Below are positions 36,291 to 47,800 of a stretch of DNA of 64,000 nucleotides, in pieces. The notes under the pieces are model-generated. The model ran no database searches and was not told the origin of the DNA. It saw only the letters and a list, made by a program, of their open reading frames with translations. Where the stretch lies: NCBI GenBank assembly GCA_012932295.1, contig JAAONU010000014.1:34999977-35063976 (forward strand), read 5' to 3'. Position 1 is the first letter of the stretch; each line of letters starts with the position of its first letter. This DNA is from Cyclina sinensis. Taxonomy: Eukaryota; Mollusca; Bivalvia; Venerida; Veneridae. Both the position numbers and the translations under genes were made by a program.

Positions 36291-39200
36291 AGCCTAGGAT
36301 GAGGAGTAGTACGACTTGCCCTACTGTTTAAGCATAAAGATATAAAAATATGAAGCAGTCATCCACTTCATTGAAACGCATGAATTTATTTAACCATGAA
36401 CTTGAAGTAAGCATTTTTAAAAGTATTATTCCATACCTGTTAGCAAAACTTCTAACATAGACATTCGTCTTACTAAATTAGAAAATATATAAATAATAGT
36501 TTATACTATCTTTCAATCAACCATTCAATAAAAACTTTGCTTGTTTTCATAACTATACTAAATCTGGGATACATCTTGTTCTAATGGTCATTTACTGATA
36601 AATATATTGCACTTTTGTTTGAAAGTCATGTTTCGAGTCTATATCTGCCCATGCTATTTCACCTGGTAATGCTTATCTTTAGTTGCTCCTAAAAAGTTCT
36701 GCAACATTGTGTTCTATTTTTTCTCTTTTCTTTCCCTAACACTTTACGCAAGAGTTCTCTACAAGTAGCTGTCGCTTAGATGAACAGGTGTAAAAGAACT
36801 GGAATATAAACCCCGAGATAATTAATAGAAACAAGTTAAGTCAGTGAATGGAATAAGCCGACTGAATAATTTTAATCCAGAGAAAATAATACTTGAAATT
36901 TGATTTGCTCTCTTACCTCTCAGTTGCAAAAAAATCTAATGTCTTTTATAGCTTTTATTACAGCTGTATATAGTCTGGTTCCCGTGTCAGGGGAAGGAAC
37001 TCCAGAGTAAGCTGTATACATTTTCACTTACTAATACCCGTTTACATAGCTACTTGATAACATTTTTTTATTTATCTCCTAATGTGTGTATACTTCCCTT
37101 AGCTAGAGTAATGGATAGTTGCATTCATGGTACAAAGCTACTCATAGACTCATGCAATAGAAGAAATTTAGGAAGTGAAAACAAAATATTATCTTTATTT
37201 TCACGCCATTAGATGGCATGGATGCGAAACTGTAAACGGTTAGTACTCATTTCTTCTTTTATTTACTTTATTTCTACTGTAAGTTTGTCTGACCATGACA
37301 GTAATGAAAAAAGACTATTTATATTTCAAAAATATTGTAATACCTTTTAGAAATATTTTCCTTCAGGCGACTGTTTGGATATCAATGAAGCACGATTTTT
37401 TCCTGCCGAGTCCAAGACTAATTGAAATGTCTTGTACCAAAGCTAATTTATAGGCAATATGCATGTCATCCGGATTTGACGAGACATACAAGTTTGTTAC
37501 ACAACGTAAATTCTGAACTACATTTATTAGAACTTCATTCATTTTAGAGTAAAATATCTGAAATATTATTTCATGCTATTTTAAAGTTTTAGAAGCAAAG
37601 CCGTACACCCATATACGCAAAACAAAAGACGGAATTTTAAAATTTTAATTTTAAAAGCTACTCAAAATGCAGTCTTAGTGTCAATATTTTTCATCTACGC
37701 TATCATAATGACTTTTTTACATAACAAAAGGACATAGTCATAGATACAAGATCATATGGTTTTAGCGGAACGTATTTTGAGAATATTTAATTTTATCCTC
37801 AGAATCTGTAATTACTTTTCTTTAGAGAGATACTACCAGAATGCCGACGCGAGCAGGTTCTGACTCGTTATTTCCATAACTTTGCTTAGGGACACCTGAT
37901 CAGGTCTTTTTCAAAACACTGAAATGGAATGACATCTGACGAAACATGTAGAGACAGCAACCAAAAATGGCATAGATTATAGAGTAGTGTTATTGATAGG
38001 ATTAAACCATACGTCTAAGATTCTCCAGTTACTTTCAGTATTCCAGTATTTTAGGCCCGATGGCGATTAATTACAAGAACTTGTTTCCCTGTTGATACAG
38101 CATAAATAGGTTAAAGCTAATCTAACAATGCCTTCGAGTAGCGACCTTTATAGTCCACTGCAAACTACATCCAGTGATATTAAACAGTTTTTAACGACTA
38201 ATGAATAATGTTTCCATTTACTATACTTTAATAGTGCTCGTTGGAGCAAGTCAAATAGTTTTATTGTATTACTTTTACAGGCTTATTTCATCTAAGTCGT
38301 CTCGAGGACTACCAAGTTGGTTCCGTTTTTTTTACGTAGGCTGAAAATGTCAATAGAAGTTATACATATAAGATTAATGTCTGAATACTTTAGCTGACTA
38401 TGTAAGCAAGACAAACAAGACAAACCGTAAAATTCTAATGAATTTTTTACCAAAATAAATCTAGTTTTTAATTAATTTTAAAGAACCTAATATATATATA
38501 TATTAATTTAAGTACTTTATCTGGCTTCTCAAGTGCTCATATATGCAAATATAAAACCTATAATTACCTCCCCCTTGTTCTAAATACAAATGTTGTTTAG
38601 GCGATGATTTTCTTTTTGATATAATACACTTGATTCAATTCAGACAAATAGAAATAAAATGTTAAGGAAAATCACCTGACATATGAAGTATAGTGTTCAG
38701 CAAAAGTCGTGAAAAAAATGAGCTTTTATGCGTATTTGGACTATTGTTTCTGAGGACAGCCATTCAGCTGTAACAGTATATAAATATTTTCATGTATATT
38801 CTTAACAGAATCAAATTGTTTTGCTGTCTACAAGATGTCAGTCGTTATAACTGATCGCAATGGTAGGTTATTTTCTGAGTTTGAAGACTAAAAGTAGAGG
38901 TAAAAAGAAACAAGTACAACAATGGCATTAGGGTAATCATTTTGGCAGTTTGCGTTGGTTTCCTACTATCAGTGTTACAAACCAATACTAGTATATGTTT
39001 GCGTAAATGTGTATTAAAATTTTGATTCCATATATCAGCATGATATATATTTACTCTCCTGCGCATCGGTCGAATGTTTCACTTTCTTACCTTTGCTAAA
39101 ATTCAGTTTTCATAACGGTATTTTAACTTTTTTGGACAGGGAAATCCACAGTTACTTTTCAGGCAATCAGTTACTAGCCTGCAAGGAATGGTCCAAACAT

Positions 39201-39440
39201 ACACTTGACAACCCAAAATGTAAACAAACAATGCATGTTTTTTTTGTATTTCCCTTTTCAGAGTGCTTTTTAATATGTATACGTAAAAAAAACAGTAAAA
39301 TGTCAACAATGGTATGGTTGTTTTAGACGTGTAATTACTGTATTAAGATGTTAACGTAAACGTGTAAATGAAATGTGTTTACAAAATTGTCAGAAAACAC
39401 CTGTCTATATATATAATTTTTGCAATCACATGATTGTTTC
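36291..39440. other. AT-rich intergenic or intronic sequence
   Basis: No gene supported. A short TA run lies at 38490-38503. The two overlapping frames at 39093-39326 and 39103-39309 lie on opposite strands and neither resembles a known protein. Confidence 0.45.
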
Positions 39441-40130
39441 AACCAGTGAAAAATGGTTTTCAAGCCTTGGCTCATGGTGAGCTTCTGTGATCACAATTTG
39501 TCCGACGTCCGTCAACAATTTCATTCAAACAACATCTCCTCTGAAACCTCTGGGCCAAATTTGATGAAACTTGCCTGGGATGTTTCTTGCATAAAGTTCT
39601 TCCAAAGTTGTTCAAAGAATTTAATTCCATCAAGAACTCTGGTTGCTACGGCAACTTAAAGGAAAAACTTTGAAAATCTTCTTGTCTGAAACCACAAGAC
39701 CCTGAGCCTTAAGATTTGGTATGTAACATTGTCAAGTAAATCTCTATCAAGTTTGTTCAAATTATACCCCTGGAGTCAAATTTGGCCCCGCCCTGGGCGT
39801 CAACTTATTTAACATAGTGAAACTTTAAAAATCTTCTTGTCTGAAACCATCAGGCTCTGAGCCTTAAGATTTGGTATGTAGCAGTGCCGTGTGGATCTCT
39901 ACCAAGTTTGTTCAAATTAAGCCCCTGGGGTCAAATTTGGCCCTGCCCCGGGGGTTAACTTATTTTTACATAGGGAAAACTTTGAAAATCTTCTTGTTTG
40001 TATAAAATATGAGATCTTTGAATATCTTCAGTTAGAAAATGTAATGTTGCATCTGATGTTTGCTTAACGGTAGATCCTCAGGCAAAGTACTCAGGTGAGC
40101 GATCCAGGGCCATCATGGCCCTCTTGTTTA
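39441..40130 (+). repeat. Dispersed bivalve-style repeat with internal tandem units
   Basis: It starts with TTGGCTCATGGTGAGCTTC and TCACAATTTGTCCGACG. Near-copies of a unit of about 170-200 bp follow (AAATCTTCTTGTCTGAAACC, GAGCCTTAAGATTTGGTATG, AAGTTTGTTCAAATTA, CCCCTGGGGTCAAATTTGG), and it ends GGGCCATCATGGCCCTCTTG. This repeat style is very frequent in bivalve genomes, from general knowledge. It is non-coding despite the 68-aa frame at 39453-39659. Confidence 0.7.
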
Positions 40131-40302
40131 CAAATGTGGTCACATTCGTAGCAGGTACAATTTGTTGCAAATGCGTTTGTCCAAAATTGGGGTTGACATT
40201 AGAAGCACATATGTAACAGGTTAAGTTCTTGACTATTGTGGCTTGTTGCAGACGTGGTAACAGTGCACCCACATTCATACGAGGAGAAGATTGCCTGTTC
40301 AT
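40131..40302 (-). CDS. Candidate short coding frame (about 57 codons), unidentified
   Basis: The minus frame opens at 40302 with MNRQSSPRMNVGALLPRLQQ and continues through LTCYICASNVNPNFGQTHLQ to TTFVNK, where it runs into the end of the dispersed repeat. The composition is protein-like, and the CxxC followed by His hints at a metal-binding motif, but only one pair is present. I recognise no family. It could be an exon cut by the repeat. Confidence 0.25.
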
Positions 40303-41130
40303 TTTGCAAAATTTACTGATTTCAGGCCATCTTACTTCTAAAATGAAACATTTCGATTGAAAATCGGTAAATAGAGCTCAGTCTAAGAACTGATACATTG
40401 ACACATGTTAAAATATGTTCAACTTGTTAATAATTGTAACTAATCCATAGAACAAATCAGCTAAATAAGTGGGATAAGAATTTATTGTTGTATTGGAAAG
40501 AATTGCAAGGGGCCATTCAATCTAAAGCAACAGACACAAGTGTGACGCACATTACGGCCAATATATATTTTGTCGATGAAAAAAACCAGCTTTTTTGTCG
40601 TATAAGCATCATATTTAGTAGTTAAGAACCAAACAATTAATTTAGTTTTTAATGGTTATCTTGTAGGATCAGATAAAATGACTCACTCGATAGGACCCTC
40701 GCCTCTAGCCACACTACAGCTGTAATTAGTAAATTTATTAAGAAGTGTCAGACTTTCAAAATGCACATAATTTAATATCATAAAGGAATATGATAGTTCA
40801 ACTTTTATTCATTATTGGATGAGAAATGTAATCATTTATATGTGACATCACGCGACAAAAATACAGAAGTCGTAAAAGATGTTGTGCATACATATAAATT
40901 TTAACATATAGCCTCATAGTAATGTTGTTCTAAAACAAGGACACAAAGCCTGAATACTGTAACAGAACTTCTTTGATCTATTTAAAATACACGTCACTTC
41001 TTTCTTTGGCTTACAAATAAACATATGATACTTTTTAGAGCTATTGTAATTGCAGTAATCCTAATAATAGACCCTATTCTTGATAAAGATAACAAGTAAG
41101 CTTCTATGTTGACACAGTTAACTATTCCTT
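40303..41130. other. Sequence between two weak minus-strand candidates
   Basis: AT-rich. The minus frame at 40994-41185 overlaps the next candidate in another frame. No repeat or splice pattern is clear enough to call. Confidence 0.35.
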
Positions 41131-41316
41131 CTACATGATTTGCAAAGTTCTGACTTGCCTTTGACGTCTCTTTAGAAGGAAACAACCTACCATGTATTCC
41201 TTATACAGTTTAGTTCTATTATCTGTATTTAATAAAAAAGAAACCTTTTCTGTGTCGATAATTTTCCCCGCGGTGTCTGCTTGAGTGCAATGCGGCACGA
41301 TTTCATGGTCAGACAT
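41131..41316 (-). CDS. Candidate 61-aa frame, unidentified
   Basis: The frame starts MSDHEIVPHCTQADTAGKII with an A at position -3 and continues with EKVSFLLNTDNRTKLYKEYM, ending after a basic stretch (KRRQRQ). It is hydrophilic and protein-like, unlike the hydrophobic shadow frames elsewhere. No domain was recognised and no good splice donor could be fixed. It lies upstream of the candidate at 40131-40302 on the same strand, so both could be exons of one gene or pseudogene. Confidence 0.25.
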   Translation of the reverse strand: MSDHEIVPHCTQADTAGKIIDTEKVSFLLNTDNRTKLYKEYMVGCFLLKRRQRQVRTLQIM

Positions 41317-43899
41317 TTTAGGACTGGTAAAACTAGGAAAGTAATTAGGAAAAAAATGTTATTTCTATTAATTTCTGTGAGCTTCATTCTTTATGGCACA
41401 ATGGTAATTATGTCCAAGTAGCACTTGATGAACGTGTGGTCGGTGTATATTTTGTGTTAAAATACAGTAAAACGATGACAAAAAAGAACACGTCTACAGA
41501 ACAGAAAAGTATTTTACTAATTTATTTATTTCCAAAAGCTCAATACAACAGGATTGGACCTATGTAAAATCGCTTGTGCTCATGAAATACAGCAAAGGCT
41601 TTAAAAAAAAAATACTCTGAATAAATATATCAAGAAACAATAAATTAGAGGTGCAACGGATTAAGCCTCACTGAAGGTGATATGTGGGACCTGTGAACTT
41701 TTCACAGTTAATGTCTTAGTTGATTCATCAAAATTATATTCAGATAAACTAAAAACTGCATGTCTACTTCTAACCTCAAAAATAGCTTTATATCGGCTGA
41801 ATTAGTATTTTGTGACAAAATTAACTAAACAAGGCTTTCCATTCCCTTTTCTCTTTATATCATTTTGAGGTAAACAGTACTGCCGTTGCTGGTCAAAAAG
41901 GTTTTAATGTCTCTACTTCGATTATCATTCAAATCAGTCCCGATGCCTGGAAAAATAATATAAAGAACAAATAAGCTTTTTTTTCAATTTATTGCTTTTG
42001 TGGTTTCTTATAATCTCTGTAAGAACACTGATACCTTTGGCTTTTGTTTATGAAACTCAAGACTATTTCGAGCAGCTTTTTGCCGTCAATTATACAATTA
42101 TGTTTGCAAAACATAATGGTCAGAATATCAATTTTTGTCAGATTATTATCGCTTTGCTTCGTAACGTTTGTTTTAAGATCTTTGTGAAATTCGAGAATTC
42201 AGTTTAAAAATGACGGACTGCTAATTTCCATTGGAAAAGATGTTCTGGAAAAAGTTCTGTGTTAGAAGATATCAACAGATGCCTGAAAGAAGCTAAACAT
42301 CTGTGTCATATTTTATTTGTGAGATCAAAAACACTGAACCAGAAGTGGAATGTATCACATTGATATTTAGTTTATCATAAAAAAGAAGAAGTATCAGTCT
42401 GAGTGGATAAGCAACAACATCGTTATGTGCAAAACACTAAGCCAGACTCACGAGGGTCAGGATAAAAAACGTCCAAATAAACCAGACAGAAAGAAAGACG
42501 AACAAGAAAGGGGATTGTGCCTACTTCTCAAAATGTAGATGCACTGTTGTATACTAATACAGCGTGAGATAGCTACAAAGTGCCATCAAAACAAGTCGAA
42601 TACAAAACAGAAAGACAAAAAGGTAAATGTGCTTCGTTCTCGAAATGACAAAGCACTTCCGTATACTAGTACAGCATCAAGTAAGAGAGTTTGAGAGGAT
42701 TATCACAGACGAGCGTCAGTACCTAAAATTACTTTTCCTCCATCAGAAGAAAGAGCAAACGGGATTTCCTCCAAGAGTAGATCTGAAGACCGAGAAAGCA
42801 CATTTGGCAGACAGCAGGAAAGTAGTTTACCCTTAATTCATTTTTATTGCTTACTATACCTATTATTCTCGAGAAAGGCATATGCACGAGACGTTTCACC
42901 GAAATAAACTACCATTAAGTATTCCTCAATTGTCAGGAATTTTAATTATACATTTCAAATATATATAAACGTCATACAGCTGTCAATAAAACTTGTTTAC
43001 TATTGATGCAATGGTGCTGTAATTTCATTTTGTCGGGCTACAAGTTCTCCTTTTATCGTTATATATAATCACAATATATATTTTTGTCAAAAGTATTATT
43101 ACAAATTTGATCCCCGTCTATCGGGTTTGAAGAAAGTCTTCAATATGTGTTGTTTTTACATAGATGTGACAAGTGAATTTGAGCAAGCTGTACTTCAGAC
43201 TACAAAAACTTTGTACTTGTTATATATATGTCAAATTAATATAAAGCTTAAACTGTACTATGGCAACGTAAATCATTTCACAAGGAAATCTGAAAAGTTA
43301 AAAAAGGGCATACCCTAAATAAAGATTAACTGATGATATTAATTATCATTGACCATGGAATTTATTTCTGACAACGGGTAAAACCTAATTTGTCGATCAC
43401 GGACAGGAAACTGTCATTAAATTTGCTTGGCATTTGTCATTTATTCAAACAAATTGATTAGTGTAATTTGCAAAGAAGGATAGAATGTAACATAAATCAT
43501 AATTAAGTGCGGTTTAATTGACAACAGTAATAGAAAATCAATACCTAAGCTATTTCAGCCGCAAAGAATATTAATTATATTGATTTTTCTATAATACCGC
43601 ATAGTGAAATAATAATATCGGAGCCGATTCATGCGTGTTCTGTGAATATATGGGGAAAGATTTGAGGAGAAATAAACCAGCTATGATTGTATAAACACAT
43701 TTTTAAGATACGATTCGTAAATGTGAGGGACTTGCAAAGCAAATATTCTTCAATAGTCAGCCAGTAATTAAGATGTTATAGTTACAAATGACAATAAGAA
43801 AAATAAAGAAATAATAAATTAATTAGTAAACACGCCTGCGTAAACACATAAATAAAACATGTTTTGAAAATGTAGAATTAGTCATGCGTTTCAGTTCCT
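41317..43899. other. AT-rich sequence with one diverged tandem duplication
   Basis: No gene supported. Two related segments (42485-42572 and 42607-42690) share ACAGAAAGA, TTCTCxAAATG, TATACTAxTACAGC and similar words with a period near 115 bp. The 69-aa frame at 42627-42836 lies over the second segment and is not matched in the first. Confidence 0.45.
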
Positions 43900-43903
43900 T
43901 TAA

Positions 43904-44377
43904 AGGGATACACAGGCAAATGAATGACCAAAAAATTAAAACCGATATTATTTGCTAAAATCACGTTCAATATGAAGAACTTTAAATTACCAGTGTGTTT
44001 GTAGTGAAATGCGGGCTTGAACGTAAATATTTGAACGTTCTTTAACAGAAAATAAAACGTGAACGAAATCACAGTTATGTTTGAATAGGTCACGTGACAA
44101 AAACAACCAATCGTCGTTTCTCTTGGGTTGCCTGCTGCCGTAGATCACGTGACAGGTACTTCAACCGTCCAATCATTCACTGCAAAATTTTGCGCGAAAT
44201 CTAAATTTTCTATCTAGACCCACGTGGGCCAAGTTAGGAAACCACTCGGTTTTTCATTTAAAAAGAGGAAATCTTTCATACTGGGACTGATCATTGTATT
44301 CATTTTGTTCACATTTATATTATATTAGTAGAAGAAATGAGAAAGAAAGCATAAAACTTTTGCCTGTATATCCCTTT
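43904..44377. mobile_element. TTAA-flanked MITE carrying three E-boxes
   Basis: The left end AGGGATACACAGGCAAA and right end TTTGCCTGTATATCCCT are inverted repeats with one mismatch, flanked on both sides by TTAA (43900-43903 and 44378-44381). TTAA duplication is the hallmark of piggyBac-type insertion; the family assignment is inference because typical piggyBac ends begin CCC. The 474-bp interior is non-coding but holds CACGTG at 44091, 44145 and 44221, the first two within TCACGTGAC, plus CCAAT words. It could bring basic helix-loop-helix binding sites to new loci. Confidence 0.75.
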
Positions 44378-44778
44378 AATCTAAATAGATTTCAACTTTC
44401 TCATCAGTATATTATGTTTTTCTTTAAAAGGCATACCTGATACTTCTTTTATTTCATCTTGATAATCTGTTCTAGTCTTTTTCGAAATTTTGCATAAAAA
44501 CTAATGTTGATTTAAATTACTAATATTTTTCGTACAGATGACCGTGTGATGATCTTAAGTGTCTGAAAATACTGACAAGTTACCCCCGGAATATTTGTGA
44601 TTAAGTATGTCTTTTCATACAAAAAATGTACAGTTCTTTGTCGTAACCATCACAATATCACGAGATATTACTGATTTGATTTGCATAAGTCAAGGTAAAA
44701 ATTTCAGATTACTTTGTAGACCTTTTAACAGATGTTCACTTACAACGTTTTCTTTACAAATACTTTGCAAGTGAAGCC

Positions 44779-44804
44779 TGTTAGATTAACTTTTTAATCT
44801 AACA
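44779..44804. repeat. Perfect 10-bp stem hairpin
   Basis: TGTTAGATTA and TAATCTAACA are separated by six bases. It is isolated, with no T-run or gene context to suggest a role. It lies just left of the start of the second segmental copy. Confidence 0.6.
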
Positions 44805-44869
44805 ATACCAGTAGTAATCAAATGTAATATTTGAGGAGTAATACATGTATAGACGAACATAAAAATTGA

Positions 44870-47800
44870 TACGATTTAACTGGCGTTGTATCGTCAGCTT
44901 GGCAGTTGGTGTAGACTGTTTTAAGGTGCCGAATATATAGCATATGTGTTTGAAAGAAAATATTATTGTCGTCATTACGACCATTTTCTATCAGTTCAGG
45001 ACGTAATGTCTCCATGCTATCATCGTATTTATTCGTAGTCCTGTTAATGTGAGGAATACACATAAAACAACAAGATGCTACAAATTACTGCTGGATTCTC
45101 CCCATGATCTAAGAAGATAAATAAAAAATACCAAAAAAGTATATTAGGTGCAATCATTTTGCTACACCGCGCTTGTTTAGAATTTCCGTTTAATATCAAG
45201 TATATGCAAATTGAAACCGTAAATAGCAATTAAGCTGTGACGTACCGGATATTAGGCTATTTTCATTCCGCATCAACGTTTCTCAAATGACAGATCATGC
45301 AATTTGGCTGTTACTCAGATACACAAGTTGAGATAATTTTTACCAAACACTGAGACTACAAGAGAATTTCTTTTATTTCTAAGCAAAATGACTAAAACAC
45401 ATAGTTTTAGACAAAATATATTTAATTTTTTTATTTATGTTTTACATATATCTCATAAATACAGAGTAGACAAACAATAAAGGATGGTAGCATTTTATAT
45501 ATTCGTAGACAATGATTTCTTAACTTGGTCTTGTCTGCGATTCGTCGACTCAACTTGATGAACGTTTGAAGTCATTTTTATAAAACAAATTAAAACAGCA
45601 GAGTTGCAGAGCGAACACTAATGGTTTGTCTGTATAATTCAACAGTACACACGAACGGACAGACATGCGGACAAAGTGCAGGAACATACTACTTCTGTCT
45701 AATGAATACTTTAGCCAACTTTTGTTTTGGAAATGATTTTGACCATCACCTTTACCTTGGAAACATGGCTCTTTTTTCACGGACATTCTGTGCTATATGG
45801 CGGTACCTACGAACGGAGAGTCGGAAATATAGGTGACTTTGTGACATGCTGGCTCTTTCTGATGAACTTTTGGGTGCAAAGTAATTGCAAAATCTGATGA
45901 GCTAGCAAAGAGTTACAGAGAGGACAAAAACGTTAAGTCAGGGAGAATTTATCTCTTGTACAAGATCTCTTACTCTGATATTATACATAACAGAGCCTAT
46001 TAACTAGTGGTGCCTTCATTAAATCTACAATGAAGGCATGTACATAGAATGAGAATGAGAATAGAAAAGTCATTTGTTTCCTGCCTTTAAAGTCTATGGT
46101 TGCATGGTTTTTAAATTATTCTGATTCATCTTATGCAAAGGAACGAGTACGAAAATAAGAAACTTTTATAATTCGTTGTTTCTGATAGGGTCCAGTGAAG
46201 CTAAGTTTAAATTCTCTATTTCCTATGAAAATCTGTAGTTACTTTGTGTATTGTTCGAACTAACTCGATCCATTTAATTTCGGAACATGCAAAAAATATT
46301 TGATTCATTTGAATGTGCTGTAACTATTGCATTACTGACTGAAAATTTCTAAACATCACTAAAGTACTTGATCTGCTAAACATTAAGACTTTAGCATCGC
46401 ATTAAAAGTATACAAGCAAATATTATGATGTAAGGGCCAAAAACGTTCGTTCCCCAGTATGCATAATAAAATACGAACTAATCAGCGCCTTAACAAAAAA
46501 CCTGATTTTGAAGAGCACAGTAAAAGCAATAAATTGTAAAGTGCCAACGAAAGGCTGCGAATACAATTCAGATCAAATAAGCTGTAATTTTCAGTGAAAA
46601 AAATCGTTACACGTCTTGCGTGAAAATCGTTCTCGAAACATCATTATTAAAATGCTGAGCTTGCCTAATTGACACTGCACTTAACAGGCATCAGATAATG
46701 TCTGAGTGACTATGCCCTATTATCGCGAATTAATTATTTTTAAGAAATCCCATGAAAAATAGAATGTCAAAGCAACCACAAATTGAAATGAAATCGATTC
46801 CTTATTTTTACACTTGCAATCTAGTATATACGCCGTCAGGTCACTGTTGATCGGTCACGCATATTTAGGCTACTTGCTAAATTTTAAAATTGCGGAAATG
46901 TAGAACAAATATTCTTTAACTCGTTTGGGAATTTAATCTTAACTTGCAGAAATTCATCGAAAGAGAACTGTCACTTTACTGGTGGAAACACTGCCAACTG
47001 TCTTATTGTTCTGCACGTCACTTGCTTGAATAAGGTGACGTCAGTTGCGTAGACCCCGATGCCTAAAGGCGAGGACAAATGACAGGACCAATATCAAATT
47101 GGCTATTTAAAGATGATTTTCTCCAATATCAATTATAATTTAAAAATATATTTAAATAAATGACTTGCCATAAATTGGTGAAATATTAACTGAAAATACT
47201 TCAAATGGAATATCCTTTTCCGTTAAGATTTTGAAAAGTATCGTGTATCAGCGGATGATAGATAAATATTACTGTACTTTTCACTTCAAAAAAATGTACG
47301 CTTACTAAGCAGCACATGTTCCTGTATGATTTGAAACGTCTATCTTGCTTGGGGCACGACAAAAATGTTTCAAGTATATTCTTTCGTTCTCTGGCTTAAA
47401 AATGTTATTTTAAGCACGTAAAAATCATGACTTTTGTTGAATATTTCCCTGAGATGTCTGCTAACATGCAGTTAGGCACGTTTACACGTTCAAGTATCGA
47501 GACTGATTATAATGTTAAGTAAACGGGTACGGAGTACTCGAAAGTAGCCTATACAGGGCTGACACACGTTTGGTTTCAAATAAATTGAGTATTCAGCCTT
47601 TTCTTTCGATTTTAAATTACAACTTCCATATATGCTAACTGGATATTTATACACATCTCTGTTCAACTTCTGACCTGAAAACTTGTCCAAAAAAAGAAGT
47701 CCTAAATGTTTTCTTTCCTTAATTAATCCTGTAGTGTGTAGCTGGAATAGAAAAAGATGTTACAGGTTGTCACTGCATTTAGCAAAGCTTACTTTTGCAC

